Below are positions 1 through 12,582 of a stretch of DNA of 64,000 nucleotides, piece after piece (the first letter of the stretch is position 1; each line of letters starts with the position of its first letter). The position numbers and the translations under genes were made by a program. Source of the stretch: Lathyrus oleraceus (Eukaryota > Streptophyta > Magnoliopsida > Fabales > Fabaceae); contig NC_066582.1 of assembly GCF_024323335.1 (NCBI RefSeq), forward strand, positions 88,284,944 through 88,348,943, read 5' to 3'. The notes beneath the pieces are model-generated. The model saw only the letters and a list, made by a program, of their open reading frames with translations. It was not told the DNA's origin and did not search any database.

Positions 1-366
1 GGCTGCTGGTTTTTGAATATGATATCAGTACAATCTCAACCAATTTTATGCCTTATGGATCTCATCACTGCAATTATATGATTAATCATTTAAGGTATAC
101 ATGGTATATACTAAAATTCACATGCCAAGCTTAAGGTATTTCATAAATCTAATCATAAAGTCATATGCAACATAAGACAATAATAGCGATGTAAACCTGT
201 TAGCAGTTGAGTTGTGACTTCGAATCGGCAAATCGGATTGAATTCGGCAGAGGTAGAACTTGGTGCCGCCGAGTTCCTTCAAGGTTTGCCTCCAATGAGT
301 ATCAGGGTTTGCTTGCTAGGGTTTCCGTCTGTCCTTCTCTCTCCTTTTTCGTGGCTGAAGTGCCAG

Positions 367-374
367 TATTTATA
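367..374 (-). promoter_or_regulatory. TATA box of L0
   Basis: Minus-strand TATAAATA lies about 330 bp inside the LTR start at 702. Its context, CTATAAATACTG, matches the E3 promoter context at 40574, which supports kinship of L0 and E3. Confidence 0.55.
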
Positions 375-429
375 GTGATCGTGGTGACCTAATGGGCTCA
401 GAATGAAGCCCAGAAATTCTGATATTCGC

Positions 430-565
430 AAGCTTCGCTAGGCGAAGGAGTTGCTCGCCTAGCGAGCAAGCTATTTTGGGCTTTTACTGGATCTGGTGTT
501 TCGCTGGGGCGAGTGTCATAACGAGGGGTTCGCTAGGCGAAGGAATTGCTCGCCTAGCGAGCAGG
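430..565. repeat. Two direct copies of an inverted-repeat hairpin in L0
   Basis: TCGCTAGGCGA (435-445) and its exact reverse complement TCGCCTAGCGA (455-465) flank a 9-nt spacer. The same arrangement recurs at 530-540 and 550-560, 95 bp further on, with one change in the spacer. Both copies lie between the TATA box and the LTR start, i.e. in U3. Confidence 0.85.
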
Positions 566-702
566 CCAGTTTGGGCCATTTTCTGGATTGGGCCTGTTGT
601 GAGCTGGGCTTTTGTCCCTTGAAGACTAGTGCCTTGCAGAATAAGTCGGAGTATCTTGAAAAATGTTTTATAAGATTAGTGGGTGAATTTTGGGGTATGA
701 CA

Positions 703-3570
703 ACCATCACACCAAAAATTAGGGTAATTGGACATGGTTAAGCATGGTAAAGAAATTCATCAAGTCAAGGCAATCAAAACAAGCTCAAATAGGACATAAC
801 TTGGCACATCAACTTAGCACAAGCCTAAAACAGCAATGGTACATGATAAAGACCTCAAACCAAAGCCAAAACAAACTTCATTATGTCTAGAAACAATATG
901 CAAAATTTCACATCCATATGATAAAGCACAAGCATTTCATAAATCAATGACATTCAAGACTATTCAAAAGTGCATAAATGATCATACAGCAAGAAAAATC
1001 TCAAACAAATCAGAAATGAATCCAAAAATTCCACAAAAATCATAAGCATTCACAACATCCACATGAAGCAGCATACAAAAACATCACATTAATTGGAATT
1101 CATTTGGCATGGAAAATCAATTAATCAAGTTGGACAAGCAAAGGTGTGACACACATTGTCACACCTACATTCACAAGATCATAACTCAGCAACCACAAAT
1201 GATAAAAATGCAAACTCAACACTAAAATGTCCAGCCAGGTGTCTAGTTTAAGCATACAAAATTTCAAAAGCATTGGATTAAGACTCATCATTTCATAAGA
1301 GATATGGTAAGCAAGGTACAAAAAGGCATACATGTTAACATTCTCTAGCACCAATTAAATTTCAGCCATGCACAATTTGTGAAAAAAATAACTAAAGAAT
1401 AATAGACAGAAAATGTGACATAACACAAAAATCCTCATATTTTTTGGATGTATTTTCAATTTAATATGGATTTTATAAGGTGATGAAAAATTAAAAAAAG
1501 GCATGAAACATGGCATGCGAAGCAATGGAGGGAAAAGGAAATAAATGTGAAGCAATTTGAAATAATGATGGAGCCAGGAATCGAAGCCAGGCAATATTTG
1601 AAATGGATGGCGCGCTAGCTTAAAACGACATCGTTTGGCATAATCCTAGACGCACGTGCATGCATGCAAAGCGGAATCCGCAGGAAACAATGAAGAACTG
1701 GCAGGTAAATTCGCAGCAAACGGTATGAAGGTTGTGGTAAAATCCGCAGGAAAAACGCAGCAAGTTATGAACACGATGAAGATCTTCAAGATCTTCATCT
1801 CCAGATTTCCACAAAATTTTCAAAGTCTCCAGAAATTAACATTGAGCATATCATTGTGTTCATCAATCAACATACAACATGAATCAACAAATATTTCATC
1901 CAAAGATCAACAAACACGCATGGATCGAATAGAAAAAGAATCATCAACCAAACTTTGAACAACCATATCTCACTCAAATATGCACGGATTCACACGATTC
2001 AAAGCCTAAACTGACCAGCATTCAAAGATCTATCATATTAGCATAATAATTTTAAGAAAATAAGAGGTCGAATTGGAACCTCTTGTGGAAGCAGAACTGG
2101 ATTCAGCTGGATTCGAGCCTTTGCAATGATCAAAACCTCCTCTACAATGCTTGTGAAGGTGAATGGGAGGAGAATTGTAGCTCAGTTATGCACGATTCCA
2201 CAGAATTGTTGATTTGCCATTGTTGCTTCCAAGCTTCAAACACTCCAATGCTGCACGATTCCTGCTGATTTTATGGAGGATCCTGCTCAATATTAACTCA
2301 ATAACCAGAATCAAACAAGAAAATGGATTGGCAAATGAAGACATTGGAAGAAAATTTGAGAGAGAAATTTTGTGTTTCTAGATCTAGATCTGAAAAAATG
2401 AAGTGTTGTTAACTAATTCTGTTAGGTTTTTGCTTAAATACTCCCTCCTAATCATGTTTAGATTAAGCTCTAATCAAATGCTAAGTGGATTAGGGAAATG
2501 GAGGTGTTTGGATAAATTGGGATTTTCACCCTTGTGCATGAGAATGGTGCATGAACAGTACACGAATGCAAGCTATTTTCACTCAAAATGAATTTTTAAA
2601 ATCAATTGAAATGGCAAAACATTCAAATGATTTACCAAATTTAAATTGTGAAATTTCCCTCCAAAAAATCAAGATTTTGCAAATGATCATGTGATGATGA
2701 TTAATGCAATGTTATGTAATATTATAAAATTATAGGTCATGAGAAGAAATTAGCAAAAAGAGCCACATGATTTGGAGCTTTGGTTTGAAAGTTATGCACT
2801 TTTGAAGTTCAATCCACACTTGGCCATGTTTTGATCATAATTCCTTAACCACACATGAGAAATTGATGATCTTGGACGTTTTGGAAATGGGAGAGAAAGA
2901 TCTACAACTTTAATGTTCAACAAAATTTCATTTGAAGCTTGCTTGATGATGTAATCTTGAGGAGAAAACCTTTCCATTTTTGGCAATTTTGAATTATAGG
3001 TCACTTTCTATTTTTGGAAAGTTTTGACCTGACTTTATTTTCTTCAATGTTGATGTTTGAAATGTCAAATGAGACTTGTTTGAACATGAATGATGTATTT
3101 CTAATCACTTCCCATCTCCAAATCCACAGTTGACTTTGCAGTTGACTTTCTAGGTCTTCAGCTGACTTGAAAATGTTCTGATGAGATTCAAGCCTCTACC
3201 ACTTGGGATTTTGCTTCAAAATGACATCATAGCTCATATGAACTCTTGATAATGATTATGGTGTCCAAATTCTCAAGAATGGCCACCATCTATGATTCAA
3301 TGACTGCCTTTGACTGCTTTTGACTGCTTTGACCTAAGATTGCTTCATCTGCAAGTAACAAGGTTAGATGACATGTTTTTGTACTTTTGGTTAGTGATTG
3401 AAAGAAAAGCAATGATATATGAATGCAAGTAATGCTTGGTGATCAAGAATCACCCTCAAAAGCTAACCCACCCACAGGGAAGGGGGCAAGGTGCACAAAG
3501 ATCCTTGAGGCAATGATATGATATGATATGATGCCATGAGGGATCTTAGGGACAAAATTGGGGTCTTACA
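703..3570 (-). repeat. N: 5' part of an Ogre-type LTR, inserted in gag of M
   Basis: On the minus strand the LTR begins at 3570 with TGTAAGACCCCAATTTTGTC, the Ogre LTR start seen elsewhere in the window. It follows directly on the glutamine-rich part of M gag, so it is an insertion. About 2.9 kb is visible before L0 interrupts it at 702. Short stretches resemble the solo LTR S more than the LTRs of M or E2. Nothing codes for protein here; the open stretches are short and AT-rich. Confidence 0.8.
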
Positions 3571-4876
3571 GGTAGGCCTGCTGTTGCGGACGATGCTGTT
3601 GTTGTTGATATTGCTGAGGTGGTTGCTGATTGTTGTTGTGATGTTGGTACTGTTGATTGTCTCTAAAGACAGGTGCTATATGAGCCACCTGGTGCTAGTT
3701 ACTGGCGGGACGCACAATCTTCCTCCTCACAGAGGGTCTTCTTGGTTTCACATGGGAGGTCACAACATGTGCCTTTCCATCTTTCTTCTTTGCAAACGCC
3801 CCATAACGTTTGACAGAAGATCTTTCATGTTTGGTTAGACGTCCTTCTCTAACCCATTCTTCTAGTCGCATCCCCATATTCAGCATCTCGGTGAAGTCGG
3901 AAGGAGCGCTGGCAACCATCCGCTCATAATAGAATGAACTCAAGGTCTTCAGAAAGATCTTGGTCATTTCCTTCTCTTCTAGCGGAGGCACGATCTGTGC
4001 TGCCAACTCTCGCCACCTCTGGGCGTACTCTTTAAATGTTTCTTTGTCCTTCTGGGACATGGCCCTCAATTGATCCCTATCGGGAGCCATATCCACGTTG
4101 TACTTGTACTGCTTGACGAAGGCCTCGCCAAGGTCGTTGAAGCATCGGATGTTCGTACTGTCTAACCCCACATACCAACGCAGGGCGGCACCAGACAAAC
4201 TGTCCTGAAAGTAGTGGATGAGCAACTGATCATTGTCGGTTTGAGTTGACATTTTCCTGGCATACATGACCAGGTGGCTGAGAGGGCAAGTATTCCCCTT
4301 GTATTTTTCAAAGTCAGGGACCTTCAATTTTACAGGGATCTTCACGTTGGGAACCAAGCAGAGTTTGGCAGCAGACTTGCCGAAAAGATCCTTTCCTCTA
4401 AGAGTCTTCAATTCCTTGCGAAGCTCAAGAAATTGATCGTTCATAGCGTCCATCTTCTCATAGACATCTGGGCCTTCAGACGGCTCAGAATGATAGATGG
4501 TGTCGTCTACCCTGGGCATGGTATGCACAACAGGAGGAGGAACATCAAGGACCGGGCTAGATGCCGGCATAGAAGCAAAGGTGAGAGCAGGACCCTCGGG
4601 CATGAAATTGGGAGGCATCCCCCACGGGAATCCGGCTGGCATGGACGCTGGAGCGAAATGTACACTGGCTGCAGGCACAGTTGAGGAGATAATTTCCGAG
4701 ATAACTGTCCTCTAGGGAGGAGTTGAAGGTGTCGGAGAAGACTGGCTATGGGCGGCCAGGAATGATTCCATCAAGGCACTTAGTCTGGCCACTTCTTCTT
4801 TGAGTTCACGGTTCTCTTGCTCTAGATGATCCATCAGTCTTGAAGTGTTGGCTCTAGTGTAGTACCGGTGAGTCAT
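3571..4876 (-). pseudogene. gag: M gag (capsid polyprotein), interrupted and C-terminally truncated
   Basis: The reading frame starts at ATG 4876-4874 with MTHRYYTRANTS and a heptad-like coiled coil (LEQENRELKEEVARLSALM). A proline/serine-rich linker and the retrotransposon capsid region follow (KVPDFEKYKG, LIHYFQDSLSGAALRWY, FVKQYKYNVDMAPDRDQL). The frame then runs into a Gln/Asn-rich tail and ends abruptly where LTR N starts. TAG stops at 4714-4712 and 3697-3695 lie in the same frame, with recognisable protein on both sides. The zinc knuckle expected further downstream is lost through the insertion. Capsid would package element RNA in the cytoplasm; this copy cannot make a full protein. Confidence 0.85.
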
Positions 4877-5144
4877 CTTGTCTTCAAAATAAATGAAGAG
4901 CACAAAGTTAGACCACAGGACAAGAAACCGGGAACAAAACCTGCTCATGCACATGATGCATGCAATGCTTGTGCACATGATTTGTTTTTATATTTCAGAG
5001 GAACTTTAGGATTTACTTGCAAATTTTGGGAACATTTAACATTTATCGCATATGGAAATATCTCATCAAATAATATTAGGGAAAAGAAGTACAACATTGT
5101 TAATCATACACAATAGGAAAGGAAAATAATCATCCTATGGATCC
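4877..5144 (-). other. M spacer between ORF1 and gag
   Basis: AT-rich, with no conserved coding frame. It corresponds to the spacer between ORF1 and gag in H (34923-35197). No splice or frameshift signal could be identified with confidence. Confidence 0.5.
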
Positions 5145-6596
5145 CTAGAAACAATCATCTAAAGCTCGGGACACAGGAAGATAAGATGCGCGAAGCCTCT
5201 TCACCTCCCTCTCGTAGGCTGCCTCCATATCTGCCTTCTCCTTGGCGAGTCGATCATACTTCCTCTTCCAAAACTTGGAAGACTGAGGAAGTAGAGAAGT
5301 CCATGCATCATTAGGATCATCAATAACTTGATGCTCGAGGAACTCAATCAAAGCATCCTTCTCCTTAATCTGCTGAAGCAACTCTTCCCTTTCACGGATC
5401 CAGGCACGTGATAGGTCTTCGTCTCTCAACTCCTCTACTCCTTGGTCAGGGAGGGTTGAAGGCCCAGCCATAACCAAAGGTGTAGGTCTCGGATACTCGT
5501 AAGGCATGAGATACTCAGAAGCTCTCTTCCTAACCCAAGCAGTGTAAGGCTCCGAAGCGATGCAATTCTTGGGACCCAACTCCTTCCTTCCTTTCCTATG
5601 AATCTTGCGCTAAGCGTGGACCATCCTAGCTTTCAAGCCTTGGGGATCTTTACCCTCCTGAAAGAACACACCCTCTAACAAAATGTTATTAGGTTTATCC
5701 TTTAGGGGGAACCCAAGCTGACGACGTGCCAAAGTAGGGTTGTAGTTAATCCCACCACATGTACCAAGAAGAGGTACATTGGAGAATTCACCACAAGAGT
5801 CGATAATCTGCACTCCATCATACACACGGTTATACCAAGAGATATCATCATTAGTGAGAGACATGAGTCTCGTGGACCACCGTAGACATCCCTTGTTCTC
5901 CTTGAAAGCAACCGTCTGAGGTAAGTGAGAAATAAACCACTTATACAACAGAGGCAAACAACACACAATGGCACCACCACCCTTTGCATTCCTCATATGC
6001 AAAGAGAAATAAGTATCACCCAACAGAGTTGGAACGGGATTAAGAGTAGAAAAGATCCTAATAGCGTTCACATCCACAAACTTGTCGATGTTGGGGAACA
6101 AAACCAACCCATAGATGAGAAGTACAAATATGGCCTCAAAGGCGTCCTCACTCATGGCCTTCCCATAAACAGTAGCTTGAGCAATGAGGAACTCAGAAGG
6201 GAGACCTTGAATTCCACCTTTGGTAGTCATATGAGCACCAACCAGAGATTCATCTATGTGCAACATGTCAGCTATCTCTTGTGAAGTAGGAATACTCTCC
6301 AAGCCACTGAACGACAACTGGTCTAGAATAGGTATACCCACAAGGTAGGCATACTCCTCAAGGGTAGGCAAAAGCTGGAAATCCGGAAACGTGAAGCAAC
6401 AATACAAAGGATCATAAAACTGCACCAATACACTCATTAACCCTTCATCCACCTGAGTAGTCAGAAGAGGAAGAAGCTTCCCAAAACAAGCCTTGAAACC
6501 CAAAGGATCTAATACATAGGATGTCATATTCCTTAACTCTTTCAAATCTGGTTGTCTGAAGCTGTACTTCTTTGTATTCCTTCTTTGTCTTTCCAT
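5145..6596 (-). pseudogene. M ORF1, Ogre-specific protein of unknown function, one internal stop
   Basis: A single frame runs from ATG 6596-6594 to the stop at 5145. It starts MERQRRNTKKYSFRQPDLKE and carries a conserved globular part (FYDPLYCCFTFPDFQLLPTLEEYAYLVGIPI, about residues 65-95; NIDKFVDVNAIRIF; GGINYNP; RRQLGFPL). The C-terminal third looks coiled-coil (REELLQQIKEKDALIEFLEHQ). Position and sequence match the extra ORF1 upstream of gag that defines Ogre elements. Its role is not known; similarity to plant 'DUF7745'-type repeat proteins is recalled, not tested. One in-frame TAG at 5612-5610 stands where H has TGG. There is no frameshift, so this is the most complete ORF1 in the window. 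Confidence 0.85.
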
Positions 6597-7488
6597 GTCT
6601 GAAAATTTTGCAAATAAACCCCTTAAGTTCCTTGAAAATTTTCTTTATTATTGATGATATGGATGCAAATGAGTGCATGAATGCATGAATGCAACAATCA
6701 CACTCAAGGATCAAGCAAAGCACACCAAACAACGGTCATGGGATGAATCATATCATCCTTAATATCAATCATCCATTTTGGTGGATTATGGTTTACACCT
6801 TATCAACACCCAAGTTCCATTGATATTAAGGATGCATGAACGGATCAACCATGAATCAATGGTTTGTTGTAAGTCACGAGCACGGGGTTTTGGTTAAGAA
6901 CCACCCAAAGGGAATGTACTAGGGTTTAAACCTGCCAAACATGTTCTACAGGAGGTTCCCATAGTCATCATCCCATCTTTCGGATATTATCGGAGAAACG
7001 ACTACTCGTATTCCAAAAATATTCTCGAGAGAGACTCTTATGAGTGTAATATCGCGTAACAATCGTATCAAGTCTTACACTTGAACGACTTTCGCACTAC
7101 ATCCTAAAAATAGGCCAAGATGGGCTTGGGAAACTAAGGTCATTGGCTTCTAAGGTCTATATTGGAAAGAGTAATGTCTAACCACAACTTACTTGTTTGA
7201 CATTATTGATCCCAACATGACCTCCACCAAGTGAATAGACTTGCAAGTCAACTTGCTAAGGAATAACTCCACACAAGTCAACAAGACTATGCCATTCTCC
7301 TATCCTAAGTGCACTCGAGTTCGGGTATAGAACTCATCTCACAAAGATCACCAAGCATACAAGGAATTAATATTCAAGCAATTCAAACATTACATACAAT
7401 ACAATAATCCCAAATTGCACAAAAATATGTCACAAGACTATACAATACAACAAGCATGAAGAGTAGGCAAAACCCACTAGGCAAGATT
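6597..7488 (-). other. M 5' leader between PBS and ORF1
   Basis: About 0.9 kb of non-coding leader. It aligns by eye with the H leader (12601-13441) and the first 0.8 kb of the E3 leader (from 42030). Shared landmarks include GAACTTGAGTGCA..TAAGATAGGAG and the segment on 'delayed' LTR-distal ATCCGCC..AATGG just before ORF1. No ORF is conserved in it. Confidence 0.7.
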
Positions 7489-7506
7489 TCCCCAGCAGAG
7501 TCGCCA
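7489..7506 (-). other. M primer binding site
   Basis: Minus-strand TGGCGACTCTGCTGGGGA starts 6 nt after the LTR end at 7513. Its reverse complement ends in CCA, as a tRNA 3' end must. Ogre PBSs are described as matching tRNA-Arg; that identity is from memory, not tested here. Confidence 0.92.
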
Positions 7507-10140
7507 CTTTTCTGTAGCGGGGTATTCGTTACCATTAGAGATATTGACTAAATCCAAGGTAAACCATACAAGTCGAGTCGCCACCGCACTTCTATTTATC
7601 CAAAGGAATGGTTAGAAAGCGAACAAAAACCTAATAGTTTTAACAAAAACTAGTAAAAGAAAACAGAGATCTGGGTAAGGGGGTTGGTTATGTAATGGGA
7701 AGGTGTTAGACACCCAAAACATCCTAGGTACTCCTAGGGAGCCCTTTTCATACTTGTTGTGAAGGTCGTTGTCTTTGGGAAAATTTGTTTGTGCAAACAT
7801 GATTGAAGAGATGAGAGGAGAATGTACAAGTTATTTACATTTTGTGTTTGAATGGATAAACCCATTGCCTACGTACCATCTTAAAAAAAATTAGGATCAA
7901 AACCTCGTAGTTCGGGGTAAAAATCTCAAAACAAGTTGGTGAATTGATTGGTCCAAAAGCCTTAAGGTATTTTGTTATCACAGGGAGAAAACTCAACCGA
8001 ACCACAAATCCACCATGTGAGGATAGCTTCAACATGCTAGTGAGGGGTTAACCCTATAATAAGCATGGAAGACTCATTGTCCATCACTAAGGATATAGGT
8101 GAGTATTACATCTACCTCAAGGATAACTCAAACCTAATAGCTAAAGGTGATGAAAAAGTTGATTAAGAATGTGGCCATTGGAACCACAAAAGCATATTTG
8201 AATGGGTTATATTTAACAATTAGAAGTCTATACAAAAAATGATCAAAATTGACTTAAAGATTCAATTCAAAATAAGTGTTATGAAAAGAAATTTTGAAAA
8301 TCAAAAGCATAAGGCTTAGGTTTCTAATGTTTGAAAACAATAGTTAAATGTTTGCACAAAAAGTTTTGGCTTGGGTTAGAGTGGAGGGAAGAAAAAGAAT
8401 GGCTAAGTCCTAAGCAAAACAAAAAGGTGAGGGATGAGAAATGAAACCACACTAGGAGTTCCTCTCTTGAGATCATATTGATGATCCAAGTAGCTCCCAT
8501 CCTTTGGAACAAAGCAACCACAAAACAAATATTTAAAGCAATCAAACACAAGGTCATGCTTCTAAGAATCCTCCAATGGCCTTTTGCATCTCTCTCTTTA
8601 GATGAACATGGCAATGGTCCTCCAATTAAGTTCAAATGGAAACTCCTAGCACAAAAGCACACACATCAAAAGTTTCATGGAGTAAAATAAGAAAGGATAA
8701 GAGTGAGTTTAGAGATTTGGTCCTTCTAATCCATCTTCATCATTAAGATCCTTTTACTCCAATTTTGCATAAGGAAGGTCCTAAAAACTAAGTCCAATTC
8801 TCCATTTCTTTGCATAGGGGAAGTCCTAGAAACTAAGTCCATTTCTTTGCATTTTGGTCCACAATAATCAAAACAAAAACACAAGCACAATAATATATAC
8901 ACAATTATATGCTCAAGTGAGCAAAAGGCAAATGGCATTAACATAAACATGTGCTCAAGTGAGCAAAGGGAAAATCAAATGGATAATATGTGCAAGAATA
9001 GTAAATTACATAAAAGTAAATTGCATAAAGTAAATGTTAATTGTTAGTAGTTAGTGTTAGTAATTAGTGTGCCATAAGGCAAATTTAGCGCTATGTTAAA
9101 CAATCGTAATTGGACTTATGTAGAAGTCACAACTATCTGAGGCCGGTCAATAATAATGTAGGCAACAAACACAAGTTAGGAGTCTTGATTAGTGAACCAA
9201 GTCCCAACAACTTGCCATGCCAAAAAGAAAATGAGAATTGATCTTGTATTGGTTTAAGTCCTTTGCATGATTTAAAAGACAACCTATCCTTAATGCAAAG
9301 CCATTCACTTGATCAATTGACCAAGATGAATTAGATTTGAATCAAGGAAGGTTAAATCTCCCTAATCAATGCTAACTTATCAACCTTCAACTCATTGATC
9401 AAGAATAAAAGAAGTAGAAAATGAAGAAGAAGATGGATAAGAGAAATAGAAATGGCAAAATTAAAGTGCATTAAATGAAGTAACATACACCAATCCTCAT
9501 ATGTTGACCAATAACATTGAAAGTCAAGGTCAAACAATCAAAAACAGAAGTGAGATGAAGATTGGATGTCAAAAAATGAATAAACTATTTTTGGCATATT
9601 TTAATATTTAAAATAAACTTGAATTAAAATAAATGGAAAGGTCAAACTTCAAAATTACTTCAAATCAACCTTGGAAGGTCCAAGTAATTTATCCCAAGCT
9701 CAACAAGGTCAAACAAAGTTTGACAAAAAATTTCAGCATTTTTAAAAGTCAGAAACTATTTTTAATCAATTAAAAATGAATAAAAATAACCTAATTGAAC
9801 TAAAATCTCAAATAAATCTCAAATCAAATCAAAAATTGATGAGAATATTTTTCATAGATCCATCATCATTCAAATAGGTTAGGAAAATATTTTTGTATTT
9901 TTTGAATATCAAAAACTATTTAAAATGAATTAAAAATAACCAGAAAAGAAAAAATTCACAAAAAATATCAAATGACAAAATAAAAATTATTAAAAATCAG
10001 AAATAGAAACTAGAATTTATTTGGGAAATAATGCAATTGGTCCCATAATTTTTGGATTAAAAATGAAAGAGATATGGATTTTTGAAAATAATTGGAATTA
10101 AAGAAATTAAAACCAGAAAATAAAAATGCAAAAAAAACGT

Positions 10141-10189
10141 GGAGCGTTAGATCTGAGCTCATTAATTGAGCTGGCAGATCACACGCTCC
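10141..10189 (-). promoter_or_regulatory. Conserved LTR hairpin (M copy)
   Basis: A 49-nt imperfect palindrome. The minus-strand outer arms are GGAGCGTGTGATCTG and CAGATCTAACGCTCC (13 of 15 pair as Watson-Crick), the inner arms AGCTCA/TGAGCT, the apical loop ATTAA. It lies about 700 nt downstream of the TATA box, so it would be in the element RNA. The same structure is in E2 and H. Confidence 0.7.
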
Positions 10190-10887
10190 TAAGGCACACG
10201 CCTATGGTGATCCACGGTCAATGCACGCGCATGGGAAAGAAATAGAAGTCATAACAAGCAATGGCTAGGATTCAATCTGGGAAATAAATCCAATGGCCAG
10301 GATTCAAACTGGACATGATGAAGCCACCGGAGCCACCGTCTTCTCCGATGAGCTTCAGGATTCTGGCCAAATTGCAGAAACTCAAACCTTAACCAAATCG
10401 TGCGATCTATACATCAATAGAAAGCTGGGATGATGTACATCATCCCTGTACCATCCATTTTCCCTCTAGATCTCCATAGTATGAGAAATCAGAGATGGAA
10501 AAATCTGGTGTTCATCATGAACTCAATGAATTTCAAAAATTAAAAGCATAAACATGATGCCTCCATTGAGAGGACTTCAGCCAACACAAAATCTGAGCCA
10601 ATAGGTCAAAGGATTAGGAGAATCGAAGAAAATACCAGTTGGAGTGTGTACTTGAATTCTGGTAGCTTGAGCTTGTTGCCTTGCTTGCTTTACCAAAACA
10701 GAAGTTCAATGAGATGTATGGTGAAGGTCTAGAAGCATTAGATCTAAGAATACAACCAGAAGAAGCTGAATTCTAGATCTGAAATTTTTTGAGAAAAATG
10801 CAATTGCTTCTTTAGTAATGGTTGGGGAAAGAATTCTGCAGCATTTCAGGTTGAATTAGGCGTCCCAAATGAGTGAAATGAAGTCTC

Positions 10888-10895
10888 TATTTATA
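10888..10895 (-). promoter_or_regulatory. TATA box of M LTR
   Basis: Minus-strand CTATAAATAGAG, at the same relative LTR position as the TATA boxes at 30442 (E2) and 61866 (H). Confidence 0.65.
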
Positions 10896-12412
10896 GAGAA
10901 AATGGCAAGGAGAGTGTGAGCAATCCGTGTGCATGGCATGTGAAGCTTCTTTGCATGGGCTTGCATGATCATGCACAAGCCCTAAAAACAATGCCAAATG
11001 AGTTCTGAACACCAGCCAGATGGAAATGGACGTGTGAATTGCAAGGCAATTGCTTATGCACCAAGATTTCAAGTGAATTCCTTCTTTGTACTTAAAAATT
11101 CATCTCTTCGAAAGTACTATTTAAAAAATCCAAACATGGGCATGTGGGTAATGGTTGGAAAGGTATTTGTATAAGGAACAAATGTTATGTTGGGCAAAAA
11201 CTCATTTGAAGTGTGGAAATTTATGAAATTTGAGTTTAAAGTGTGATGTGCAAAATATGTCAAGGCAAGGTTTCTAAAATTGGCCAACTTTCAAGCCCTT
11301 CTGTTTTGATGATGCAAGCTTCAAATGGAAACATATCCAACATCAAAGTTGTATATCTTTTCAAGACAATCAAAATGGACTTAAATTTTGCATCATTTGG
11401 ATTTTTGGTGAAAGAGTTATGGGCACTTGAAGTTGGACTTTTTTGACTTTTAATGCATTTGTCCCAAAAGGACCTATAATGTCTTGCATTATCACATGTA
11501 TTTCCTTTGACATTTTGAAATTGTGTTCTACATAACATTTGAATTATACATCTCAAGCTTTCCAATACATTTAATCCCACCTGAAAATCATAAAAAATGA
11601 ATGAGTTATGTCCTTGGGAAGTTGACCCAAAATTAGGGTTTCAGTCAAAATGACCTATAATGTATTGGAATGGAAGATGGTTTTCCAAGCTTCAAATCAA
11701 ATTTTTATGAACATGAAAGTTGTTAATATTATCCTTAAGAACATTTTTTATTTTGGAACCATCTCCATTTGAACAACACATAAAAAGTTAGGTCTCAATG
11801 CATTTCAAGATAGTCAGATGAATTGACTGATCAACTTCTCAAGTCCATGCCTCATATCTTGATGAATTGATGATTGAGGACACTCAAATAAGTTCAACTA
11901 TGCATGAAATGATGAATTAAAGAACTTCCCTTGATTGCATTTGACCATGGGCTGAGGTTGCTTCATGAGCAAGGCATTGTGGTGCACAGATGAATTAGGG
12001 CTTCTCTGGGGAACAAACCTCAAATCCTTTGACTTGCTTTGATCCAAAATGATGAATTGAGATACTAGGGAGGCATATTTTATGGATGAGAGCTTTGGGA
12101 CACATTACCATGCTTGCTTTCATCTCCTCTTGACCAAGTCTTTGTACCAATGATCACCTTGAAGCTCTTGACCTTGTGATTGCTCAAGCTACAAACAAAA
12201 GATGTTAGTGACATATTTTTGTGCTTTTGGTTAGTAAACAAAATGAGAAAAGCAATGATATACAATTCAAGCATACTTGGTGATCTCAAACCACTCACAA
12301 GGAGTCCCACCCCAAAGGGAAAAGGAACCAAGATGCTAAATGATCCTTGAGGCTATGCAATGCAATGTTATGATGCCATGAGGGATCTTAGGGACAAAAT
12401 TAGGGTCTAACA

Positions 12413-12582
12413 AGATGAAGTTGGACCAGTCCGGTGAGGTTCACCGGAGAAGATGACTGGAGCCCTAGCTCCGGTGGTGTGTTGGCAGGGTTCATGGCCA
12501 TCTGGTCATGTTTGAACGTTTTAATCTGAGCCATTGCTTTTGAATACCACTTGTACATACGCGTTGACTGTGGACTGTGGAC
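12413..12582 (+). repeat. H 5' LTR remnant joined directly to PBS
   Basis: About 160 bp matches the interior of the H 3' LTR at 62390-62550 (ACCAGTCCGGTGAGGTTCA, GTTTGAACGTTTTAAT, GCGTTGACTGTGGACT). Instead of continuing through the rest of the LTR, it passes straight into the PBS at GTGGAC|TGGCGAC. The distal part of the LTR, roughly 1.4 kb or more judged from E2, has been deleted. Its left side is cut by M. Confidence 0.75.

Larger units (their letters stand above)
1..702 (-). repeat. L0: partial LTR of an unclassified LTR retrotransposon, inserted in N
   Basis: Read on the minus strand, a new LTR begins at 702 with TGTCATACCCCAAAATTCAC. This resembles the LTR start of E3 (TGTAATACCCC at 40387) but not the TGTAAGACCC start of the Ogre LTRs around it. 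A TATA box and paired hairpins follow. The rest of the element lies left of the window, so family, length and target duplication cannot be checked; the expected duplication would be ACCAT at 703-707. No coding region is seen. Confidence 0.7.
3571..12412 (-). mobile_element. M: 5' half of a minus-strand Ogre (Ty3/gypsy, Tat) element
   Basis: Reading right to left the order is LTR (12412-7513), a 6-bp spacer, PBS (7506-7489), leader, ORF1 (6596-5145) and gag (4876 to about 3573). Gag is then cut by LTR N at 3570. Protease, RT, integrase and 3' LTR must lie left of the window. M sits in the 5' LTR of H: the sequence at 12413 continues like the H 3' LTR near 62390. The expected target duplication (AGATG at 12413-12417) cannot be checked. 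Confidence 0.88.
7513..12412 (-). repeat. M 5' LTR, complete, 4.9 kb
   Basis: On the minus strand it runs from TGTTAGACCCTAATTTTGTC (12412) to ..CGCTACA (7513) and is followed by the PBS. It is the same subfamily as the E2 3' LTR (23394-33862 minus S), with clear collinear similarity in opposite orientation. It carries a TATA box (10888), a conserved hairpin (10141-10189) and a PBS-like 9-mer (7575-7583) 70 bp before its 3' end. The open stretches inside are short and unsupported. Confidence 0.92.

Noticed and set aside
4274..4684. 136-codon plus-strand frame over M gag
   Set aside because: It is the antisense shadow of gag, with no domain of its own.
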